From positions 26,063,258 to 26,127,257 of the forward strand of contig CM052354.1 of assembly GCA_028551475.1 (NCBI GenBank): 64,000 nucleotides of DNA. The letters are read 5' to 3'. The stretch's first letter is position 1. Each line of letters starts with the position of its first letter. Both the position numbers and the translations under genes were made by a program. This document shows, piece by piece, positions 10,643 to 23,307 of the stretch. The DNA is from Casuarina equisetifolia (lineage: Eukaryota; Streptophyta; Magnoliopsida; Fagales; Casuarinaceae). A model generated the notes under the pieces. That model was not told the DNA's origin. It saw only the letters and a program-made list of their open reading frames with translations, and made no database searches.

Positions 10643-13309
10643 ATGGACTTCACCGCCAGATGGTCTTCAGGACAACAAACCCCACAAAACTCTAGCACTA
10701 GTCCCAGATTATCTTCCATTTTGCTGGCACCAATTAACCACCAGGCACTACCACCCTCCCTGACCACCTTGTCCTCTCACTTTGTCTGCGCACATCAGAG
10801 CACGGACCTTCTCCCTGACCCTTTTCTACCTCTTCCTCAGCCGGTGATTCCCCTTTTCCTAACGTCTAACACAGACCTTCACCCACCTGGCACCGAGCCT
10901 TCTGCCAATTCTAGCTCCTACTCATCAACCCATGTCGGACTCGGCCCACATTTTCAGTTTTCTAAGGAACAAAATACCAGTTCGCACAGCTGGGCTATTA
11001 AACAAGCTAAACCCGTCAGACTTGAACCTGTAAGCGTCTTTCTGTTTTGGCTGTTTAATTTCGATTGGGTTTACTCAAATTTGTTTTCGGGCGTAATTTT
11101 GATCTTTTGGCATTTGACGTGAATTTCGTTTTGTAAGACGAAATATGGCTTTGTTATATGGTGTTCCGGTGTTGGGTTACTTACTGATAGAGTTTTAAGG
11201 TCTTCTGTTTTGTGGGGTTGTGTTTCCTGAAGTCTACGAGGTCTTCTGTTTTGTTATGGAGGTCTTGTGATGTACCGCCATTGTCTGGCAATAGTTTTTG
11301 CTTATTCTAAGGTGTGGATTTGTGGGTGCGAAATGAACATCAATGCTATATGTTGAATGGCCTTTTTAGTGAGTGCATTTTCAATTGTTGTTTCTGCAGT
11401 TACTTGAGTCGTATTTCATGCTCAGTGTCTTCCATTTACTTGTGTGAGTATATTTTATCTTCCTTCAATTTGCAGGCTATCTATTCTTGGAGTGAGAATT
11501 CTACTGTGTCCACTAGTTCTAGTTCCAGTTCTTTAAGGGAAAACCTTTTGACAAATCAAAGTTTGGGAAATAATGCCTCAGTAATAGTACTGAGGCAAGC
11601 TAAGGTTGCTCAGTCCATAAGGTGTGAAATCTGCAGAGTTGATTGTAACAGCAAAGATGTGTATGAGACCCACATACTGGGGAAGAAACACAAGAAGAAT
11701 TTGAAAGAGCGAAATTGTCCTGTTCCAACTGGTTTCATGAGTGATATGACATGCCGGACGGGCAGTTCGGGTGGACGAACGACATTTGGAGCTTCAGGTG
11801 TAGCTGCTTGCGAGGAGTTGGAGATAAAGAAACGGAAGCTTTTGGATGGGGGTGCAGCAGTTGATTCTATCAGGGTTTGCTCGACATGCAATGTTGCTTG
11901 CAATAGCCAACAAGCGTTTGATAAACATCTTGCTGGGGAAAAGCATGCTAAGGTAAGCAGCTAAACAGCTTTTTGCCGGATTAAATTTTATACACTGTCC
12001 ATTGTTTGCTTTGCTTTTTAAGATTCTGGAACGCTTTCAACCAACCCTGCTTTTTTTTTTTCGTGGAGATGGATATTCTTTCAGGCTTGTTTAAATAGTG
12101 GAGTTTCTTTTCTCTTCTTTTCTGTCTCTCTCTCTTTCTCTCTCTTGTTAGTCATATGTTCAAATCATGGTTTGAAACCTTCTACTCAGAACTTATTCTG
12201 GAAATCTGTTTCCTTCTATCTTTTTTTTTTCCTCTCTTGAAGTTGATTGCTTCTAGCACAACGATTCAAGTTTTATAAGCTTTTCAATTCACGTAAAACA
12301 GAGAAGCGAGATACAGGATCTGTGATTGCCATGTTCTACGCTCAGGAAAAAAAAAGGATCATGTTATTTGCCACTAATGATATGTGGTAGATGCATTGAG
12401 TTCTTGAAATGCCATTCAATTGACTTGTAATTATTGCCATGCGGAGATGAGTTGCCTAAGAAGTGCTTGTAGAAAATGTGCATCTTTCCAAAAGAAGTTT
12501 GCTCCATTTGGATATCCATTTCAGCTATTTTAATGTAAGGCTCGGAATGGGAAAACTATTCATATCAAATGCCACATTTAATCTGTTCGAGTTGCTTCCT
12601 TCTTGGCCCTGAATTGATGATGTAATCCTTTCTTGATATTCAGCATTGGTGTGCATTAAAAACTACTTTTGGTAGAGTTTATGTGACTGGGTACTTTAAG
12701 AAGTACCTATGAGGAGTCTATTTAGTCTATGTACCTTTGTTAAAGTTTCTTTCTTACTTTTTATCAGCACCTTTAACAATTGTTCTGCCATAATTCTACA
12801 GTTTACTTCTTGTTCTGCACCTCCAGAAACTTGATGTTCACGATTTATGGAGTGTGGTATGATTTTTTGTTTTATGGGATATTTAGGTTGGCCACAAAAT
12901 ACAACAGTAAGATTTACTGATGATTACTTAAGAATAACTGATGTTAGAGACAAAAAAGGGAACTCTGATGGAATCATAGTAGTTTTATGCTTCTAAAGTA
13001 TCTATCTTAGTTCTGCAGGCTCGCATAATAGCTCTTGATGGTGTCGGACCACATATTGCTGCAATCAGGTCTGGTGATAGTGGCTGTTGGAGAAAATGCC
13101 CCGAGAAAAACAAGGTTGTTCAATCTGCATGGTGTGAAGTCTGCAAAATCAACTGTAACAGCAGTGATATGTACATGAAACACCTATTGGGAAAGAAACA
13201 CCAGAAGAAACTGGTGAAACTCTCAGAATCAAAGGAAGATACCAATGCCACTGCCTCAAATGCTCCTCTGCCATCAACAGATCCAGAAAGTGGACCAAGA
13301 GGCCAATGA
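10643..13309 (+). CDS. U1/matrin-type (dsRNA-binding-like) zinc-finger protein, three fingers
   Basis: Three exons are deduced: 10643-11029, 11476-11952 and 13019-13309, with GT-AG introns all in phase 0, giving 384 residues. The N-terminal 129 residues are Ser/Pro-rich and probably disordered. Three U1-like fingers with C-X2-C-X12-H-X5-H spacing follow, at C179/C182/H195/H201, C264/C267/H280/H286 and C327/C330/H343/H349. Each carries CNS and GKKH or GEKH signatures, for example LGKKHKKNLK. Fingers of this class bind double-stranded RNA or U1-type RNP targets in characterised proteins, so a nuclear RNA-binding role is likely. The TGA at 13307-13309 looks premature: one frame over, a coding-like tail of about 42 residues (EEDVETKIRKIWEGG and so on) continues to a TGA at 13419-13421. 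The gene may therefore carry a one-base frameshift, or the sequence an error. ATG 10643 is the first good start in the open exon. Confidence 0.82.
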
Positions 13310-13424
13310 GGGCAAGAGTGTTTGGCAAAAGTCAGGGAAGAGGGTACTTGTGTCACGAGCATCGGAAGAAGATGTGGAGACAAAGATACGTAAGATTTGG
13401 GAAGGTGGAGCCGTTGGCTGAAGC

Positions 13425-15399
13425 GGCTAGAATGCGCACCATTTTAAGGTGTGTGGTACAGCGTGAGAGTCTTCATTGGAATTGTATCTGCATCTGCCAC
13501 GGTGAAGAAACAGGCAGAAGTTGGAATTGCAACTGCAACTGATAAATGCCACCTGAGCCTCATTGCTTGGACAGAAAGTAGAGTTGTCAAGATCATACTT
13601 TCCCTTGTACCTACCCCTTTTTTCTTGAGATGTTTAGGTGTAGCTTTCACTGTATCTGCTTTCTCCAGAGCTTGGAGAACAGTTATCCTGAAGTCTTGTA
13701 AAGCGAAATTCTATACTACTTAAATATTATAGCTAATAGTTGGATAATCTGGAAAATTCCTCTTATGTGTTCATAGGAAATCATTGTGAATTCCTGCACT
13801 TAATAGTGCATCAAAGTGCTGGGAATTTGGATGAGCTATTATTGTAAGGATCAAAGCCCCAACCTATAAACACAAATACATAAATTCTTGTTAAATATTC
13901 AGGTATAGATTTTCCTTAATATTAACTTTAATTCAGATAATAAATACATTCAATTGTAACTCAAATACCATTGTATTATTACATTAACTATATCACTATA
14001 ACTATCACTATTCTAATAACGACAAATAAAAGTTAAGTGAAATGAATACGATTTTTTTTACACTCAACTTCTTTTTATTTCCTTTTGGCTCAAAATGACA
14101 GTTTTATGCATTTTGTAATATTATGATTAGACTAAAATATTTTCATTCATTGTTAGAAAATATTCGCCATGGAAGTCTTGCAACATTTCAGCCACCTTAG
14201 CTTATGGGGCACTAAGATTTGGTCATAAACCCAAGCAAAAGATTGGAATAATTAGTTTCCAATTTTGGTATCAAAATCAAGTCAACCACTGCAAGCAACC
14301 AGCCAAAACCACCATCTTCCTTGTTCATTTTTAAACAACCAAATATTGACACTTATAATTCTCATTATTTTATAAAAAAAAGATAAAATAAAATAAAAAC
14401 TTGTAATGCTATTAAAATCTGTTCATTCAAAACAACTTTTTAGGTAGTTATGGAACATTTCTAGACAACACCGATCATAAAAATAATTTTAGGTAGAATG
14501 AATAACTAGTTTAGGCTATTTAAATAAGAAGTACTTTTTTAGGACACGAAACAGCCTGCCCACCTGTCATTGACCCGACCCGAATTGTACGACAGCTCAA
14601 ACCGCTTTCATTCAAATTGCAGTTTGAGCTGGCCAATCACCGGAAGCAAAATTCTATCGAAGTTTCAAAATATTCCGATAGAATCACTGAACGCTATCTC
14701 TAAGCCTTCGGAGTTGAAGCTTTCGAGACTCTGATTCATCGTTACAGAGGTAAAGAATATCAAAAAATCAGGCTGTTGTATTGGCTTATTTCGCTTTGTT
14801 TTATTGTTCGGGTCTTCATCGATGTTATGAAGAACTGGGAATCCGATAGAATAGGGTTCGGTCTTCGTGTGTTTTATTGGAGGCTTTTTGTCTTGGTACT
14901 TAAATTATTCAAACCATGTTGTATCTTAATTTCTTTTTTTTTTTTTTAGGAATTTTCTTTCCGGCACATTATCATGAACAAACTCCGTTGCTCGAATTCA
15001 AGATATTTCAAATACATTGTTGGTTATTTTATGAAGAAACTTAGACTTGAGTGTATGCATTTGAAATCTTGTTTCCTTTACTTTTAAATAAAATACGGGG
15101 GAAAAATTTCCACACCTTATTTTAGCTGATTTTTTCTTTTTCCTTTTTGGGATTTTGTTTTATTTCTATTCTGTTGTATAGGTGGGGTGACAAATTCCCC
15201 AACTCTGTTTTCCGGAGCCTGCTTGAATATGTTGGAGATAATATTTTTATCTGGAAAACGGGTTGCATCATCTCTGTTCATCATTTCTTTGTTATGGATA
15301 ATGGAATTTAGTGCTATAGTTTACTTAGGGATCAGCTCTGATAGTTTAATAATGGATACAGGTATTCCTTTGTGCATTTTTCTTGACTTTCCTGCACAG
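13425..15399 (+). other. 3' UTR/intergenic, then 5' leader of the coiled-coil gene
   Basis: The left part is 3' untranslated sequence of the U1-finger gene followed by A/T-rich spacer with no recognisable gene. From about 14590 the sequence looks like a transcribed leader. A probable non-coding first exon ends at 14749 (CAGAG before GTAAAG), and a leader intron ends with the AG at 15398-15399, directly in front of the start codon. Confidence 0.45.
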
Positions 15400-18300
15400 A
15401 TGTCGCGTCATACAAGCAGTGATAGCGGAAACTCTTCTGACATCGACGAACTCTTACAGATTGGGACGAGATGCAGAGAGGTATGTCTTTTGCTCATCTT
15501 AGCTTGTTTTGAGTATGCTTTTCAAATGTTGCTGGGGAAGTTGTAATCTGTGGCCATAAGGTAGGCCTACAGTGTTGAAAGTAGCCAGCTTTTGAGTTGA
15601 TATCTAAACATTTATTTATATTGGCATGTATGTATGACAACTGGCAAGAACCATTTCACAGTGAACAGTTTGAGGTAGGCTTTGAGTAGTGAATTTGTTT
15701 TTTCATACAGTCATTGCTGAGGTTAGTACTAGTGACTCAGAGAGGATAAAAAAGCACTCCTAAGGTATGCTTTAGGTTGCACGAACAGGTTGATTAAAAC
15801 TGGCATGTACTAGTCCTATTTTCAGAAGACTTTGGTATATTAATGTTTTCCGGCCATTGACTGTTTGACATTTTTGTGTTATCAATTCGAGTTTAAATAT
15901 GCATATCTGTATATTGTCATCTTAATTAGCACCTTGTTCTTTTTATATGTTGACCTATTCGAACATTCATTGACTGGTGTGCAGTTAAGGAAGGAAAAGG
16001 ACATGCTGAAAGATTCACAGTCTCAAGGCTTTGAACTGATCCGAGTAATGTTTTGATGCTTCCAGAAGTTCGTATTCATTTCAACCTATTGTTATAAACA
16101 AAGAAAAAGAACATGTCACTATCTTTCAGTGCTTAAGCCATTTTGTTTATTCCTCTTTGGATTAACTAACTGAGGATGGACATGACATTTAATTACTCAT
16201 TTTTCCATATAATTGTTCTCTGACTAAACTTCTCTATTGGTTTTTTAGTGCATAAGTTCTGACACTGACCTGTAATACAGAAACTATTAAAGATATGAAA
16301 GAAATTTTTGGAGTTAATCTACTGCTTTGGCTTGTGTTTGGACCATGCTTTTAACAGGATTAGTTAGATTCTGGATTACAAAGGAAATAGAAAACTGTTG
16401 GAATATTGCATAGGCTTCTTGTGATCAAGCTTTTTGTACCTCTGTACCACTGATCTTGTAATGACAGTTTCCTGTATGACATGCAAAGATAGACTGAAAC
16501 ATTCGACTAACTAAATGGTAAAACCCATACTTCTGTACTCATTGCTGCTTATTTTGCAAGGAAGTCGCTGGAAAAATGGTTTCCAAGTCAGACATAATTA
16601 TTCTCAAATTTTCCATTTCTTCTAATAATAATTGCCAGAAAATTTCTCATTTGAAGTGAAGAGGCAAAAGAGGCAGGTGGGAAAGAAAGGAAACAATAGA
16701 AGACACAAAAAATGGCAGTTTTAACCTTCTATTTCATCCCTTGTTTTTGGCCTATAAACTAGTTCCTTTTAGGAAGAAGCATGTATTGTGGCAGAAGGCA
16801 GTACAAGAGATTAACCAATGCATATTCATTCTTGTCTTTCATTTTTGCCACATATTCCATAACTGGGAAGTGTCTGAAAAGTTCTGTAAGTTAACATTTC
16901 CAGCAACCTTATCTGATATAAGACTTTTTTGGATGTAGAGACTAGAACTCCATGTGAAGTCATTGTCAGATGCTCGTACAGAGGACAAGAAACAGATTCA
17001 AGAGTTAGAAAAAGAGCTTTTGAACTGCTCTCAGGAAATAGGTAGCTGTTCTTGTATTTAAAGATGTGTATTTGCTTAGTTCATTAAAATTTTCTAGCTG
17101 ATTATTGTTTTCCTTATATGGAGTAGTGTAACTTGAATGTGCCCCACTATTTGATGGTGTCTTCTCATGTATCATAGATTGCCATCTCTGGAACATGCTC
17201 TCAGATTACAATGGATTCCTAAATACCATTCATGAAGGCTTTATATTATATGATGCCTTAAGCTGTAATCCTCTTTCTTGGATGAGAATTTTTTCATTCT
17301 TCTATATGGGTTTCTTCGAAAGTGAAGCATTTAGTTTGATGAATGTATTCCAAACTCTTTTGATTAGAAGAATATTATGATGCAATAACTTTAACCTCTG
17401 TGCAAAGAGTTTTATCGATTGCTATATGTTCACTCATTTCTCTGGAGTGGAAATTCACATTGTTCATGGTAATTGGGGCAATGTAGAAATTGCAACAGTT
17501 TGGAACTTTTTTTTGGTCCTTACATTAAAAGGAGGTGTTGTTTGACATACTGATTATTAATTAGGATAACCTGGTACATGGACAATTAATTTTTTTTTTA
17601 AATTCTTTCACATAATTCCTCGTGACAATTATTCCCTGTTCAGAAGTCTGACAATTTATATCATGATTTAGGGCTTGAAGCCCTCGTCTCCATATAGTTC
17701 ATTCTGCATCGATGCAGTTTATGGTATAGCACTTTTTGTATCAGTAGTTCCACAAATAAGAGATATTGTGTTCAACTATGTGATTTGCAATAATTTTACT
17801 TTCCAGTGTACTTGCAGCCATGCAATCGTTTACTTTGGATGTATCTTTTGTGGTATTTTCCAATGACAGTATAACATTTATCTGCTTATTAATGGATCTG
17901 GCAGCATGTGCTCCTGCGATATTTGAGGTGTTGGTGGTTTTCTTTGGCTTAACCTAATCACAACATTCATCACAGATTACTTGCAGGATCAACTTAATGC
18001 AAGGAACACCCGAGTGAACTGCCTGGAAGAGCATGTAAACAACCTTGAGCAGAAACTAGTAGACACGGAAGATCTACAGGAGATGATTGACAGTTTAAGG
18101 GAGGAACTGAAGACGTCTTATTCAGAGCACTTGTTCTTGATGCGGGAACTGGAAAGCAAAGAGCTAGAGTTACACAATTCAAGTTTGTGCATAGAGAAAC
18201 TGGAAGAGTCAATCACCTCAATGGCATTAGAGTCTCAATGTGAAATAGAAAGCATGAAACTTGATATCATGACCTTGGAGCAGAGTAGCTTTGAGGCAAA

Positions 18301-19990
18301 GAAAATCCAGGAGGAAACTGTTGAAGAAAAAGCTAGGATGAGTGAATTGATTCAAGACCTTGAGGTTAAGTTTCAGGATGCACAAGAAATTATCGAATGT
18401 CTAGATAAGGAAAATAAGGAACTGAAGGATAAGCTTGATACATCTGAAATGAATGCTAGACTATTTTGTGAAAGGATTGAAGAATGGCTAGCAATCAAGT
18501 GGAGATCACTTAAGGAAGAGATAGAGATGCCCTTGAGTACTCTGCAATACAAGATGAGTACATCCAAAGAAATGAGGTATATTACAATTTATAGCTGCTA
18601 TTTTTGCTTTCTCAGAAACTTTGTGTCCTAATTAGCCCTGTGGTATCAAGGTAATATTATAGTGGGTTATAGGAAGATACTTTTCTTCTACTCCAATCTT
18701 TAGACCTGCCAGATGCAATTTTATTAAGCATCTATTGGTGGTCTCTGACTGTCATTTTATGTGATCTCCCTCGTACAATAAATCCACTTATCTAAAGAGT
18801 CAGAAAATTAATGAATGAGGCAGGTCTTATTTTCCAATTGTTTCACCGGATAATAATTCCATTTGGTATTTGACTGGCATCTTGTGTTCTTCAGTTGGTT
18901 TTTTTGTTGTTTTACTACAATTCTTGGTTAGTGTTTTTTCAATGTAACTGATGATCATCTGTTTCCACGGAAATTGAAAATGTTTTGTGAATCCTACAAG
19001 ATCCATTCATTGTTGCTCTGCACCTAACTCCAATTCCTATTATAAGGTCCACTCAAAATTAGGAAACAAGAGAATGGTTTTAGGAAATGGAAGAAGACAT
19101 TTCCTTTTCTCTAGTAGTTTATAAATCATTGGTTTCTGTTCCTTTTGGCTCCATTGCCTAGTATCTTGTCTTCTGAATTATTCAATCGTTGACCCAACAT
19201 TCTCACGAGGAGATTTAAGCATGTCCTTTAAGGAATTATCAATAGGTTTGTCTTCAGAAGAAAATGCTTCATTATTATTGTTATTATTTTTTTAATCTCT
19301 AAAGAACTTTTAACTGTTTCGTATATTTATCTTTCTTTATTTTTTTTTTTCTGTAGTTCATCTTTTGACATTCTCATTAATATTTAGTGATACTTTTAGT
19401 GCTTGCGGAGAAGTCTTGGGTCCACTTCTCTCCAAATTAGCGATGTTATGGAGACCAGATGAAGATTCAAGAATGGAGATGGAAAAGATGGCACAACAGA
19501 TCCAGGAATACGAAGTTCAAGTGAAACAACTTAAGGTATGACAAATTCAAGAAAACTCTTTCGCAGGAGGTATCAATCTCAGTGGCTTAAATAAACAAAG
19601 TTAGGTTTCAAGTGAAACTTCAGTCCCTGACTTGGAGGTTTCATGACAGTTTTTAATCTGTAGAAGTTAACATGCTAAAGATTTACAGGAAGAATTGAGA
19701 GAGGAAAAATTGAAAGCAAAAGACGAAGCAGAAGACTTGGCTCAAGAAATGGCTGAGCTAAGGTACCGAATTACGGGTTTGCTTGAAGAGGAGTGCAAGC
19801 GCCGTGCTTCCATTGAACAGGCATCTTTGCTGAGAATTGCGGAACTAGAGGCACAGGTATTGATTCTTAGATTTGCAATCTTTCTCGTCAACCTTAAAAA
19901 GAATATACTTAATCCAATCTCGTTTTGGTGGTCAAGGTTCAAAAAGAAAATAGAAAACCCCTTGCTGCTGTTGGGCACCTTGATAAATAA
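15400..19990 (+). CDS. coiled-coil protein of unknown function
   Basis: Seven coding exons are deduced: 15400-15480, 15985-16044, 16939-17041, 17976-18576, 19388-19535, 19689-19856 and 19937-19990. They join in frame across GT-AG introns to give about 404 residues. The N-terminus is Ser-rich (MSRHTSSDSGNSSDIDE). Nearly everything after residue 30 is heptad-like and rich in Glu, Lys and Leu, with segments such as EIDYLQDQLNAR and CLEEHVNNLEQKL, so it should form a long coiled coil. It ends in a short basic tail (RKPLAAVGHLDK). No catalytic domain or membrane segment is visible. It resembles plant filament-like or scaffold coiled-coil proteins in general, but I cannot assign a family. The ATG is the first three bases of its exon, right behind a leader-intron acceptor. 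Translation continuing past 18576 would be intron read-through. Confidence 0.78.
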
Positions 19991-22140
19991 CGGAAATGGT
20001 GTTATCAAATGCTTTAGGATCCATCTATACAAGAAGTCATTGAGGTTTGTATTACTACACTCGATTTCACTGTTCCCTTGTTCATAATTGAGAAACCAAA
20101 TCATTCTTGTTTTGTTTTACGTAATTGCATACTAAATCTTTCCATACAGGATGATCTTATACACCAACAGAGTGATCCTGTCATGACTCCAACCTCGGGG
20201 AGTCTCTCAACGCGTGCTTTGTTCAAGAACATGTCGAAAGCAAAGCTCCATTGGGCAATGGAGATGATGCTGCACATTGTTAAGCAACCATATGTACCAA
20301 GGTATTGAAGAGGTCAGGCAATTTATACTGCTACAAGGCCTTTGCAATCGGGGTAGGTATTTTATGTTCAAAATCATAGACAGTGTAAGCAACTAGCAAC
20401 CATTAGAGTTACTATAGTCTTTTAGCCATAGTTTTGGGTGTGAGATCCTTGCCGCTTTTATGTGTGTGGGGTGAAGCTGAGTGAGGTGTCATGATTGTTC
20501 TGTGTACGATAATTAACACTCAATTTGAGATTGTATATATGGTTGACATGGTTCATGAGCTTCTGGAGCCCAAGAAGGGTCATTTTCTCTCCTCTTTATT
20601 TTAGTTTTTTTTTTTCCTGATAGGAACACCTTAAACAAAAAGAAAATTCCAAATGCGTTATCAGAGTAATCAATATTCAAACTGTGCGACTATATTTTAT
20701 CCAAAGTCCAGACTAGTGGCCGTAGTCAAATGTATAGTCACGTTCCTTTTTATGAAGAGAAACGTCATTCGATGCGGGAGGGTTACTTCTTGGTGAAATT
20801 GTAAATAAACGACATCGTCTTAAGATTACTGTGACCATTCGACTTTCTTTTCCTTTTTTTTTTTGTTTCATTTTTAATTTGTTTTCTGGGGGTCGAATCT
20901 CTTGCCTTTTTCGCTTTCAATTTTTAGGTATCTAGATTATGGACCTTTCAACTTAAAATAGTATCACTTTTTTATCATGAAATGCAGTCATAAAGTCAAT
21001 TGTTGAACTTAAAAACTAACTGAAAGGTTAAATGATCTTTTTTTTATTTAAATTTTATTTTACAAATTTTATCTTTTAATGTATGATTCTTATTTTATAC
21101 ATATTTTCTTGCACACAAAGCATTATTAGATTTAAGATTATGCAAAATTCAACACAAACTTTGATACTAAATTAGAAATGCTAAAATCCTAATTCAAGGT
21201 TATTGGGTCATTTTTTTCTATTTAAATTTTACTTTAAGGATTTTATTTTCATTGAGTCATTGTCCGAAATAAAATGTTTAAAAAAAATGGCTAGACTTTC
21301 AAAAGAAAAAAGAAAAGAATAGTGTCTTAGTCTTGCCATTGCCGCCAAGTAATTCTTTACTTCCCTGACTCTAAATGGTATGGGTAAAGATGGGTATCAT
21401 TAATAAGTGATAATCATCCCTTTTTGAACAAATATCAAACAAATGACTTAACTTTAAGAAAGCAGACATAATTTCTTTTTGTGGGATGTTTCAAAAATTA
21501 AGCAACACATTGAAATTGGGAAGTCCTTGATGAAAGATGTGATAAAAAAAAAAAGCTTTGAACACAAGAAAACCATGAAGATAGATCCACTTCTCTAATC
21601 AGCAAGTCGGTGGCTTGTTTTATCCATTGATTTATTCTGATCATTCATATTCAATCAAAACTCAAGCTTGTATGTTTTCTCTTGTGGTTGCTTCATTATG
21701 ATGGCATACAGAATACTGAAGTGCCTATTATGGCTACCATTGCTCTTGATTGAGCTTGCCCATTTTGGCAAGGTCTCACCGTTACTGAATGAAATCGTCA
21801 AAATCAAGTTGGTTGAACCAGTCTTGCTTTGTTTGGAAGAGATAGGAGAAGTAATTAAAGCTTAATCCGGCCAAAAACTGGAAGTGCAGTGGGAGAAGCA
21901 AAGGAAATAAATAAATAAAACAGAGAGGAGTGGGTCGATGTAATCAAGTTTATTCCTTGATTTGTATTCTTCCACGACGAGTAATTGGTAAGAAAAAAGA
22001 TGAAGGAAACACGTCTGCAGTGATTTTTTTAGTCGCTTTTGAAAGTTTCTGCAGTTTCAGGACAGTTTCCACATTCAGACTTTCTTTACGCGATTTGTGT
22101 GTGGACTGGCCCCCACTTTTCCCAAAGTCGCCATTGAAGC
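19991..22140. other. 3' UTR of the coiled-coil gene and A/T-rich spacer
   Basis: The first part (to about 20600) is plausibly 3' untranslated sequence. A short frame at 20150-20307 is open, but I could not connect it convincingly to the upstream exons. The remainder to about 22140 is A/T-rich spacer without a recognisable gene. Confidence 0.45.
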
Positions 22141-22200
22141 CGTCTCCCTCCCTTCTCTCTCTCCCTCTCTCTCTCCCTCCCTCTCTCTCGCTGATATAAA
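22141..22200 (+). promoter_or_regulatory. CT-rich tract and TATA box of the SNAP33-like gene
   Basis: An almost pure C/T tract occupies about 22141-22189, and TATAAA follows at 22195-22200. This is the arrangement of a plant core promoter with a pyrimidine patch, so transcription should start about 30 bp further on. A non-coding first exon would end near 22256 (TTTGGAG before GTAACC), leaving a leader intron of about 1 kb before the coding start. The motifs are visible; the start site is inferred. Confidence 0.55.
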
Positions 22201-23307
22201 GACTGCAGGTCTTCCTTCGTGAGCGGTAGTGTCTATCATTTGGCGGAACTTTGGAGGTAACCAGATTGTGTTCCTCTCTAACACTTGGATCGATTTTGTT
22301 CCTGGATTTTGATTATTTAGCCTCTTAAATCTTTCTATCTATCTGAATATTCACCTGTATCTTCTTCGCTTTCTTTGTTTTTATGGTACGGTCAACGCTA
22401 ATTCGTCCTGTTGCTCTTCTTTTTTCTTGTTCTTTGGGGCTATAGAAACTCAATCCATGTTTCCTTGTATGTGAACTTTAAAATTCTTCTCTACACTTGT
22501 CCTTGAACTCTCGCTTCTAACATTCGGTGCTTTTTGTTGATGGCTTTACAAGGTTGGCAATTCAGTTCTTTTTTTTTTTTTTTTCTAATCCTCTGTATGG
22601 TAGGCGGGAAATTCGAGGAAAAGAGAAGGAAACGAAATTTTGAGTTTCATGTTTGTGTTGTTCTGGCTGTTGGAGAATGAAAGTCTTGCGAACCAAGTCA
22701 AATTTTTGCCTTAGGCTTATCCCAGACATGGTTTTAGTTTTCTGGATTCTGGACTGAGAATAATTGTTGGATTCAAGAAATTGGTTTATTTTATTTTCCC
22801 GCATTTTCCTTGCGATCTAGCACAGCATATGGGTAGGTTGATTGCAGTCAAATTGTTGAACAACATCTTTTCTTTCAAGAAAATAAGGTAGAAAGCTATG
22901 ATTTACTCTTCATGATTATCTTGATTGTATCGCCTCTTGCTATAGGAATTTCGGACATGCTTTATGACATGTCTAGCTTTCTAGCTTCGTCGATATGATT
23001 TTCCCTTTTCATTTTTTTCTTTTTCAATTTTTTTTTATTTGGAGTTTTTTTTCATGGTCATTTATTGATTTTTCTCAGCTATGCAATTAAGCTGTTCTCC
23101 CTGTTGAAGATCCCCTTCTTTGATATAGAATGCTCCTTGAATTTGGCTTTTTGTTTACCTTTCTCTTTGTAACTCACGTATAGTTCTTGGTTGCTTCCGT
23201 AGGATTACTTTTGAACACTGTGCAGTTCTGTAGTATCGTTGGTTCTTTTCCAAGATCTTGTGCACCACCACCTTTCTGTCTGCGATCTGTATAGTTGTTA
23301 CTCGAAA

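Noticed and set aside
13306..13542. Open frame starting with ATG at 13306
   Set aside because: It reads a third frame over the same bases as the better coding-like tail and has no family resemblance.
18577..18631. C-terminal extension of the coiled-coil exon
   Set aside because: It is intron sequence after a good GT donor; splicing to 19388 restores the coiled-coil frame.
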